Translations under genes and position numbers: made by a program
Notes under the pieces: generated by a model
Database searches by the model: none
The model's input: only the letters and a program-made list of their open reading frames with translations
What the model was told of the DNA's origin: nothing
NCBI RefSeq assembly: GCF_900104525.1
Contig: NZ_LT629711.1
Location: forward strand, 2,294,001 to 2,358,000
Source of the DNA: Pedococcus dokdonensis
Lineage (GTDB): Bacteria > Actinomycetota > Actinomycetes > Actinomycetales > Dermatophilaceae
Reading direction: 5' to 3'
DNA: 64,000 nucleotides
Shown here: piece after piece, positions 1 through 6,484 of the stretch
Position numbering within the stretch: the stretch's first letter is position 1
Layout: each line of letters starts with the position of its first letter

Positions 1-1
1 G

Positions 2-802
2 ACGGTCCGTCCCTCCGCCGCGACGACCGGTCCCACGGTCGGCAGCCGACCGCGAGCGGTCGTGTCCGAGCTGCCGAAGGCCTCGACAGCCAAGCCCAAG
101 GCCCCCTCGAACGACACCGCCCGCAAGGCCGTCGCTGTCCGCGCGCTCCCGACCACCCTTCGGCTCGACGTCGCGGGCGCGACCCTCGACTCCCTCGAGT
201 CCGGGCTGGCTGCCGACTGCGGCTTCCCGGCCACCGACCGGGCGGTCTGGTACCGGGTCGACGACCCGAGCGGCCTCGGCTTCGTCGTGGACGCCTCGGG
301 TTCGGACCACCGGGTGGGGATCGCGATGCTCGGCGGCGACCCTCGCGACAACGTCCTGATGGGCTGCAGCGGCGGGTCGGTGCTGACGGCGTCCGGCGGC
401 CCCGCCGGACCGTTCTACCTCGCGGCGCTCTCCGACGCGCGGACCGCGACCCACCTCGAGCTGGCCTTCCGAGCGCTTCCGGCGCCCGCCGCCACGGTCA
501 CGCTCGACGCCGTCGGCGCGCTCGACGGGGGCGGCGCACGGCTGAGCGGCACCTACTCCTGCACCGGCTCCGGCTCCCCGACCACCGTGACGATCTCCGG
601 GCGGCTGTCCCAGGGCGGGACCCAGGGGATCTCCTCCCCCGTCGACGGGACGTGCGACGGGGCGACCCACGCGTGGAGCCTGCTCGTGACCGGGCCGCAG
701 GCGTTCTCGACCGGCACCGCCCAGGCCGTCGTCACTGCGAGTGCCTGCTCCGGGCCGGGCTGCACCAACAAGACCGCCCAGGGCACCGTCACCCTCTCCT
801 GA
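2..802 (+). CDS. Partial hypothetical protein with a C-terminal repeat-like beta domain (5' end outside window)
   Basis: The frame is open from the left edge of the window to a TGA at 800-802, so the protein probably starts upstream; a GTG at 62 is the first start codon inside the window. The visible part is rich in Ala, Thr, Ser and Gly with few charged residues, typical of an exported or surface beta-rich protein. From about residue 160 (counted from the GTG) the sequence runs as alternating Val/Thr strands around the motif LSGTYSCTG and ends with a Cys-containing segment (CSGPGC), which resembles DUF6299-type domains of actinobacterial secreted proteins. Function is unknown. No signal peptide can be judged because the N-terminus is missing. 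Confidence 0.6.
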   Translation, partial: TVRPSAATTGPTVGSRPRAVVSELPKASTAKPKAPSNDTARKAVAVRALPTTLRLDVAGATLDSLESGLAADCGFPATDRAVWYRVDDPSGLGFVVDASGSDHRVGIAMLGGDPRDNVLMGCSGGSVLTASGGPAGPFYLAALSDARTATHLELAFRALPAPAATVTLDAVGALDGGGARLSGTYSCTGSGSPTTVTISGRLSQGGTQGISSPVDGTCDGATHAWSLLVTGPQAFSTGTAQAVVTASACSGPGCTNKTAQGTVTLS

Positions 803-872
803 CGAGGGTCGTGTGCCTGAGCGCGCGCCCTGGCCTGCGCTCAGGCACACGACCGCGACGGCATACGCAACA

Positions 873-2114
873 ATGCGCGACATGGACCTGGCCCTGCTGC
901 GACGGCTGACGACCGGCGAGGGCTGGGGACTGCTGCAGTCACTGCCTCCGTATGACGAGGCGGGCGCGCTCGCGCTCCAGCAGCGGCTGCGGGGCGCGGG
1001 CTTCGACCCCGAGCTCGTGGCCGCCGCGCTCAACCAGGCTCGGCTCCGCGCGAAGGCCGTCGACAAGTTCGGCGAGTTCGCCCGGGGCATGGTGCTGACC
1101 TCCGACGGGCTCGAGCAGGCGACCCGGCTGGCAGTCGCCGCCCAGCACGCGCAGCGGTTCCGGGCGGCGGGCATCCACACGGTGCACGACCTCGGCTGCG
1201 GCATCGGCGCCGACGCGATGGCGATGGCCGGGCTCGACCTGCGGGTGCGCGCGATCGACGCCGACGAGCTCACCGCCGGGATCGCCGCCGTCAACTTGCG
1301 GCACTGGCCCGACTCGACCGCTCAGCACGGCATGGTCGAGGAGTTCACCGCCCCGTCCGGCGAGGGTGCCCGCGGCGTCGGCGCGTGGCTCGACCCGGCG
1401 CGGCGCACGCCCGGGGTGGCCGACGTGACCGGCCGCACCCGGCGCATCTTCAACCTGGCCGAGATCTCGCCCAGCTGGCCCACGGTGCAGGAGGTGGCGC
1501 GTGCGCTGCCCGCGACCGGGGCCAAGCTCAGTCCTGCGTTCCCCCACTCCGCCCTACCCGGTGGCGCCGAAGCGCAGTGGACCTCGTGGGAGGGCGATGT
1601 CGTGGAGTGCGCGGTCTGGTTCGGGCCCCTGGTGCGGACCGCGGGTCGCAGCGCCGCGGTGCTCCGCGCGCGCGGCCCGGCAGTGGTGGTCACCGAGGCC
1701 GACACCGACGGCGACACCCCGGCCCTGGTCAACCTCGCCGAGCTCGGCGGCTGGCTCTACGAGCCCGACAAGGCCCTGCTCAGAGCCGGGCTCGTGGGGG
1801 CACTGACCGCCGCCACCGATGGCGCCGAGCTCGATGCCGGGGTCGGCTACGTCGGGTCGAGCCGGTCCGTCGACCTCCCCTATGCGCGCCGGTATGCCGT
1901 GGTCGAGGCGATGCCGTTCAACGTCAAGGCCCTGCGCGGCTGGCTCCGCGACCACGGCATCGACCGGCTGACCATCAAGAAGCGCGGGATCAGCGTGGAC
2001 GCCGACCTGCTGCGCCGTCAGCTCCGCCTGCCGGCCAAGGGCCAGGTCGAGGCGACGGTCGTCCTGACGCGGGTCCGCAGCAACCAGGTCGCCCTCATCG
2101 TCAACCCGGCCTGA
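873..2114 (+). CDS. Class I SAM-dependent methyltransferase with C-terminal THUMP-like domain
   Basis: The central part has a Rossmann-type SAM-binding motif (DLGCGIGADA, then RAIDADE as the acidic end of strand 2). The C-terminal third (VEAMPFNVKALRGWL, then LTIKKRGI) matches the THUMP-like domain fused to this methyltransferase family, which is common in actinobacteria and suspected to act on RNA. The substrate is not known. I chose ATG 873, with a second in-frame ATG at 882 as alternative; the open frame extends upstream to 741 but that stretch overlaps the previous gene and reads as non-coding. The protein would be 413 residues. Family assignment is solid, the RNA role is inference from the family. 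Confidence 0.85.
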   Translation: MRDMDLALLRRLTTGEGWGLLQSLPPYDEAGALALQQRLRGAGFDPELVAAALNQARLRAKAVDKFGEFARGMVLTSDGLEQATRLAVAAQHAQRFRAAGIHTVHDLGCGIGADAMAMAGLDLRVRAIDADELTAGIAAVNLRHWPDSTAQHGMVEEFTAPSGEGARGVGAWLDPARRTPGVADVTGRTRRIFNLAEISPSWPTVQEVARALPATGAKLSPAFPHSALPGGAEAQWTSWEGDVVECAVWFGPLVRTAGRSAAVLRARGPAVVVTEADTDGDTPALVNLAELGGWLYEPDKALLRAGLVGALTAATDGAELDAGVGYVGSSRSVDLPYARRYAVVEAMPFNVKALRGWLRDHGIDRLTIKKRGISVDADLLRRQLRLPAKGQVEATVVLTRVRSNQVALIVNPA

Positions 2115-2239
2115 CCCCCGCGGCGGCCCGGCCCACGGACCCCGCAAGTGGAGGCAACCGCAAGCCTCCGGGTGTTACTGGTGCCCGAAACCTCCGGTAG
2201 TTGGCCCTTCGCCGTTACCATCTCGTATCCTCGTCGGCG

Positions 2240-2947
2240 ATGTCCTCCCCCTCACCTGTCGCTTCCGGTCGCCATCGCGGAGCGAGTGCCCCCCGTCGAG
2301 CCGTGCTGGCTGGGCTCTGGCGACGGCCGAGCCACCGCTCGGCCGTGAAGGGCCTCGGCCTTGCCGCGTCGGCCCTCGGTGTCGCGACCGCGTTCGCGGC
2401 CCCGGGTGCAGGTGCCGGCTTCGAGCTGACTGCGGCCGACGTCGCCCAGGCCCCGGTGGTCGCCCGGGCTGAGGCTGTCGCGGGCCCGGCCAAGATCGCC
2501 GACTACGGCGTCATCGGGTTCACCGCGAAGGCCGCGCCCAAGGCGAAGAAGGCCACCGACGCTGCCGCGAGCGCCCGCAGCACGACCGGCATCTCCCGCA
2601 ACACCTCACGCTCCGGCCTGAGCAACGTGGGCGGCATGACCCCCAACGCGATCGCCGTCATCAACGCGGTGAAGGCCGAGTTCCCCGGGTCCGGTCCGTT
2701 CGGCGGCTACCGCCCCGGCGACCCGCTCGACCACGGCACCGGCCACGCCGTCGACATCATGTGCGGCACGACCGAGGGCAACGAGATCGCCGCCTTCGTG
2801 CAGGCGAACGCCAAGACCCTCAACGTCAAGTACGTCATCTGGCGCCAGCGCATCTGGTACCCGAACGGTGGCGGCTGGCAGGCCATGGAGGACCGCGGCA
2901 GCCCGACCGCCAACCACATGGACCACGTGCACGTCTCGGTCTACTGA
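2240..2947 (+). CDS. Secreted ARB-07466-type cell-wall protein
   Basis: This 235-residue protein begins with an Arg-rich stretch and a hydrophobic segment ending in AFAAPGAGAG, a plausible export signal. A low-complexity Ala/Lys linker follows, then a C-terminal domain with HGTGHAVDIM, a conserved Trp/Tyr-rich core (VIWRQRIWYPNGGGW) and the ending NHMDHVHVSV. This HxxxHxxD plus DHVHVS pattern is the hallmark of the ARB-07466 C-terminal domain seen in many actinobacterial secreted proteins, related to D-Ala-D-Ala-peptidase-like folds, so a peptidoglycan-associated role is likely. ATG 2240 was chosen over the upstream start at 2201. The 125-bp upstream gap contains a GGAGGC/GCCTCC stem at 2150-2169 that could be part of a 5' leader, but I could not match it to a known riboswitch. 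Confidence 0.82.
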   Translation: MSSPSPVASGRHRGASAPRRAVLAGLWRRPSHRSAVKGLGLAASALGVATAFAAPGAGAGFELTAADVAQAPVVARAEAVAGPAKIADYGVIGFTAKAAPKAKKATDAAASARSTTGISRNTSRSGLSNVGGMTPNAIAVINAVKAEFPGSGPFGGYRPGDPLDHGTGHAVDIMCGTTEGNEIAAFVQANAKTLNVKYVIWRQRIWYPNGGGWQAMEDRGSPTANHMDHVHVSVY

Positions 2948-2954
2948 CCGATCT

Positions 2955-2980
2955 CCCGGCTGGCAGCCTGTGTAGCCGGG
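2955..2980. terminator. Hairpin between convergent genes
   Basis: CCCGGCT (2955-2961) pairs with AGCCGGG (2974-2980) across a 12-nt loop. It sits in the 46-bp gap between the convergent secreted-protein gene and ribokinase, so it may serve both. There is no clear T-tract. Confidence 0.4.
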
Positions 2981-2993
2981 CGCCCCGACGTGC

Positions 2994-3827
2994 CTACAGC
3001 TCGGGGTCCGGTTGCGCGCCCCGGTGCCGCACGGCGTCGGCACCGGCCCGGCTCGCTGCCCTGACCGCCTCGTCGCGGTCGGCCCCGGCGGCGAGTGCCG
3101 CCGCGAGCGCGCCACAGAACGCGTCCCCGGCACCGGTCGTGTCGACCACGTCAGCGTCGTCGACCGGTATGCCGTCGTGCCGCCTCCCGTCCCAGCTGCA
3201 CCCCGCGGCACCGAAGGTCACGAGCAACGAGCTCGGCGTGAGGTCGCTGTCGGCGAGCTGGAGGGCCTCGTGCTCGTTGACCACCAGCGGGTCGGCGAGG
3301 TCGACGACGTCGTGCGGGAGGGCGGCATACGGGGCGGCGTTGATGACCACCCGCGCACCCTTGCTCCGGGCGAGGCGGGCGGCGGCTGCGACGGTGCGGA
3401 TCGGCACCTCGAGCTGCATGAGGAGGACGTCGCCTTCAGTGAGCCCGTCAACCGCTGTGAGATCGTCGGTGGTGACCTCGGCGTTGGCGCCGGGGATGAC
3501 CACGATGGCGTTCTCACCCTCGTCGTCGACCGTGATCCAGGCCTGACCGGTCGGTGCCGTGGTGGAGGTGCGCACCGCGGAGGCGTCGATGCCCCGGTCG
3601 CGCAACCTCGCGGCGTACGCCTGTCCCCCGTCGTCCGCACCGACGGCGGCGACCATCGCCACCTGCGCGCCCGCTGCGGCTGCGGCGACGGCCTGGTTGC
3701 CACCCTTGCCGCCGGCAAACCGTTGCAGCGCAGCGTCGGCGAGGATCGTCTCGCCGGGCCCGGGGTGGCGTTCGACGGAGGCGACGAGGTCGACGTTGAG
3801 CGACCCGAGCACCACGACCCGCCCCAT
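2994..3827 (-). CDS. rbsK: Ribokinase (PfkB family)
   Basis: The 277-residue protein starts MGRVVVLGSLNVDLV, the standard PfkB opening, followed by the GG-containing substrate motif (FAGGKGGNQA) and the C-terminal PfkB signature DTTGAGDAFCGAL with the catalytic Asp and anion-hole glycines. It phosphorylates D-ribose to ribose 5-phosphate. The ATG shares its A with the final base of the TGA of the upstream nucleoside hydrolase, so the two are translationally coupled. Together they form a short ribonucleoside salvage pathway: base release, then capture of ribose. Length and motifs are complete; a related sugar or nucleoside kinase activity cannot be excluded from sequence alone. Confidence 0.9.
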   Translation of the reverse strand: MGRVVVLGSLNVDLVASVERHPGPGETILADAALQRFAGGKGGNQAVAAAAAGAQVAMVAAVGADDGGQAYAARLRDRGIDASAVRTSTTAPTGQAWITVDDEGENAIVVIPGANAEVTTDDLTAVDGLTEGDVLLMQLEVPIRTVAAAARLARSKGARVVINAAPYAALPHDVVDLADPLVVNEHEALQLADSDLTPSSLLVTFGAAGCSWDGRRHDGIPVDDADVVDTTGAGDAFCGALAAALAAGADRDEAVRAASRAGADAVRHRGAQPDPEL

Positions 3828-4807
3828 CAGCGCAGGCCTCCACTGACGGTGTCGAGCCAGAGGGTCGCGTAGCGCTGGGCGTCGACCTCGAGGCACACGT
3901 CGATGCTCGACCTGGCCTGGCCGTGCGGGTCATGGGTCATGTCGCCGGTCCAGTCGCGACGGTCGACGATCGTGCGCCCACGCGACCAGGTGCCGGCCAG
4001 CTCGACGCGGACGGGGAGGCGCTCCCTCCTCACACCCGCAGGCTCGAGCACCGCGCAGACCGCGCCGGCGTCACCGATGGTCGCGCCCTCGCCGCCGAAC
4101 CGCTCACACTGGAAGGCGATCAGCCGCCCGGCGAGGTCGGCGGCGCTGCGGTCTCCCGGCGCGGAGAGGGTCTTGGCCACCTCGCGCCCAACCCGCGGGG
4201 CGTAGAAGACGTCCAAGCCATACATGGTGACGTCGATGTCGAGGTCGGCGCAGGCGTCGAGGACGATCGCCGCGGCCTCCGGGTCGTGGAACACGTTGAA
4301 CTCCGCGGAGGCGGTCGCGTTGCCGACCTCGGCCGCGCCACCCATGAAGACGATCTCGCGAATTCCGCTGGCAACAGCGGGATAGGAGCGCAGGAGGAGG
4401 GCGATGTTGGTGAGTGGCGCGAGTGGGATGAGGGTGACCCGGCCGTCCTGGTCGCCCCCGGCCGCCTCGAGCAGCACGTCGCGCAGCAGCTCGACGGCGT
4501 GGCGCGGGTCGGGCTGGCGAGTCGACTTCGGCCAGTCGAGGTCGCCCATGCCGTCCTGGCCGTGCACGTGGCGGGCATCGACCGGCTCCTCCAGGAGCGG
4601 CCGCTCGGCGCCGCGCGCGACGGGGACGTCCGGCCGGTTGGCCGCGTCGAGGACAGTGAGGGTGTTGGCGAGGACGGCGTCCACCGGGGCGTTGCCGCCG
4701 ACACAGGTCACCGCCCTGAGGTCGAGGGAAGGGTGTAGTGCGGCCAGCAAGAGGGCGCAGGCGTCGTCGACTCCGGTGTCGACGTCGAGGACCACGGGGA
4801 TCGGCAT
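3827..4807 (-). CDS. Nucleoside hydrolase (inosine/uridine-preferring family)
   Basis: The N-terminus PIPVVLDVDTGVDDA carries the DxDxxxDD calcium-binding cluster that defines the nucleoside hydrolase fold. Further family marks are the LAPLTNIAL segment, VFMGGAAEVGN, and EFNVFHDPEAA with the second metal/ribose-binding region. The enzyme cleaves the N-glycosidic bond of ribonucleosides to give base and ribose; base specificity cannot be read from sequence. ATG 4807 was chosen because the family motif begins at residue 8; the open frame upstream is Arg-rich shadow. It is 326 residues, normal for the family, and is followed directly by ribokinase, which would use the released ribose. Confidence 0.9.
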   Translation of the reverse strand: MPIPVVLDVDTGVDDACALLLAALHPSLDLRAVTCVGGNAPVDAVLANTLTVLDAANRPDVPVARGAERPLLEEPVDARHVHGQDGMGDLDWPKSTRQPDPRHAVELLRDVLLEAAGGDQDGRVTLIPLAPLTNIALLLRSYPAVASGIREIVFMGGAAEVGNATASAEFNVFHDPEAAAIVLDACADLDIDVTMYGLDVFYAPRVGREVAKTLSAPGDRSAADLAGRLIAFQCERFGGEGATIGDAGAVCAVLEPAGVRRERLPVRVELAGTWSRGRTIVDRRDWTGDMTHDPHGQARSSIDVCLEVDAQRYATLWLDTVSGGLR

Positions 4808-4909
4808 GTCGCGATCCTGCCAGAGGGGTCTGTCCGGCTCCGGTTCACCGCGATGCCGTGCTGGCCTGCGGGTTTCGTCGCGGCCCGGGGCGCGGGATAG
4901 GTTCGTGCG

Positions 4910-6175
4910 GTGACAGCGCACCTCGGCCGCCACGCCCGCCTCCCTCGCCGCCCCCTGCTCCTCGTGAGTGGGCTGACGGCACTGGCGTTGACCGCGACGG
5001 CGTGCACCGGGATCTCGCCGTCGGACTCTTCTTCTACCTCCGCGGACTCTGGCTCGTCGTCGTCCTCGTCGGCCCCTTCTTCCTCCTCTTCGTCGTCTTC
5101 GTCGTCGCCGTCCTCGACCACGACGACCGAGGCGCCGTCGTGCGGGGAGCAGCTCGCGGCCGCCATGACTCCGGCGCAGCGGGCCGGGCAGCTGCTGATG
5201 GTCGGGCTGCAGCCCACGGGCAGCTCGCGGGCGCTCGCCGCGCAGGTGAAGTCGCAGGGTCTCGGCGGGGTCATCTACCTCGGCGGCTGGTCGAACGGCA
5301 CCTCGTCGATGGCCACCATCTCGGCCCGGCTGTCTCGCGCCGCCTCGCACGGCCTGCTGGTCGCGGCCGACCAGGAGGGCGGGCAGGTGCAGCAGCTGCG
5401 CGGAGCGGGGTTCACGCGCATCCCGTCGGCGCGGACGCAGGCTCAGTCGGGGGTCAGCACCGAGGAGGCGAACGTCGAGGAGTGGGCCCGCGAGCTCAAG
5501 AGGGCCGGCGTCAACATCAACCTCGCGCCGGTCGCCGACACCGTGCCCACCTCGCTCGGCGCCGCGAACGAGCCGATCGGCCGCTACCGCCGCGACTTCG
5601 CGCCCGGCTCCCCTTCGACCAACGCCAAGTATGCCGCGGCGTTCGTCCGCGGGACCCTCGCCGCCGGCATCGCGCCGACGGTCAAGCACTTCCCGGGGCT
5701 GGGGCGGATCACCGGCAACACCGACGTCACGAGCAACGGCATCACCGACTCCACCGCGTCTGGCTCCGATCCTTATCTCGCGCCGTTCAAGGCGGGGATC
5801 GAGGCGGGGGCTCCGCTCGTGATGATCTCGTCGGCGCGCTACCCCAAACTCGATCCGGACAACCAGGCGATGTTCTCCTCCGCGATCGTGACGGATCTGC
5901 TGCGTGGAGAGCTGGGGTTCCAGGGCGTCGTCATCACCGATGACGTCGGGGCGGCCAAGGCCGTCGCGGCCGTCCCGGTTGGAGTTCGGGCGACGCGGTT
6001 CATCGCTGCTGGCGGCGACATCGTCCTGACCGCCAAGGCGAGCCAGGCGCCGGCGATGCTCAAGGCGATCGCGGCCCAGCGGAAGTCCAGCCCCGAGTTC
6101 GCCGACCAGGTCGACGCCGCCGCCGCAAGAGTCCTCGACCTCAAGTCCACCCTCGGCCTAGCGAAGTGCAGCTAA
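4910..6175 (+). CDS. Glycoside hydrolase family 3 lipoprotein (LpqI/NagZ-like beta-N-acetylhexosaminidase)
   Basis: The protein has a basic N-terminus, hydrophobic stretch and lipobox (TATAC), so it should be a membrane-anchored lipoprotein of 421 residues. A serine/threonine-rich linker of about 35 residues follows. The GH3 domain shows the loop GLLVAADQEGG, LAPVADT, and KHFPGLG. In canonical NagZ the KHFPGHG motif is followed by an Asp-x-His dyad; here the matching region reads GNTDVTS, so the His is not obvious, as I recall for mycobacterial LpqI-type proteins. Expected role: removing N-acetylglucosamine from muropeptides during wall recycling. GTG 4910 is the start; the gene diverges from the nucleoside hydrolase with about 100 bp between them. 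Confidence 0.85.
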   Translation: MTAHLGRHARLPRRPLLLVSGLTALALTATACTGISPSDSSSTSADSGSSSSSSAPSSSSSSSSSSPSSTTTTEAPSCGEQLAAAMTPAQRAGQLLMVGLQPTGSSRALAAQVKSQGLGGVIYLGGWSNGTSSMATISARLSRAASHGLLVAADQEGGQVQQLRGAGFTRIPSARTQAQSGVSTEEANVEEWARELKRAGVNINLAPVADTVPTSLGAANEPIGRYRRDFAPGSPSTNAKYAAAFVRGTLAAGIAPTVKHFPGLGRITGNTDVTSNGITDSTASGSDPYLAPFKAGIEAGAPLVMISSARYPKLDPDNQAMFSSAIVTDLLRGELGFQGVVITDDVGAAKAVAAVPVGVRATRFIAAGGDIVLTAKASQAPAMLKAIAAQRKSSPEFADQVDAAAARVLDLKSTLGLAKCS

Positions 6176-6484
6176 GCGGATCAGCCCCGAGCGCCAACAA
6201 GGACCTGGCGTCGCATCCTTCCGCCCAGAATGAGCGGCTCGAGGATCGCTGATGGGGGCTGGCGGGCAGATCCCGTGAGCGCGCAATCCACGCGACAGCA
6301 CACGCGGTAGAGGCCGATCTCACTACGGTCAATCGGGTACCGGAGCTTACCCGCCCGATCGCATGAGGATTGGCGAGTCTTCGATGTGGGCCAATGGCCT
6401 TGGCTTCGGCACCGGCGCCCGGAAACGCAGTCGTCCGGCACCACCGGATAGTACTGTCGCAATAGCCGCCGAACGAGGAGTAGC
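6176..6484. other. Intergenic region upstream of the NACHT gene
   Basis: This 309-bp stretch has no ORF I would defend. It has lower GC than the flanks and probably holds the promoter of the NACHT gene, whose ribosome-binding site (GAGGAG, ending 5 bases before the ATG) lies at its right end. I see no tRNA, integrase site or clear direct repeat that would mark an insertion boundary. Confidence 0.4.

Noticed and set aside
2115..2239. c-di-AMP (ydaO-type) riboswitch upstream of the ARB-07466-type gene
   Set aside because: Only a short GGAGGC/GCCTCC stem was found; the conserved ydaO core sequences were not recognised and the gap is short.
4808..5689. Upstream extension of the nucleoside hydrolase frame
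   Set aside because: Arg-rich antisense to the GH3 gene; the family N-terminus begins at 4807.
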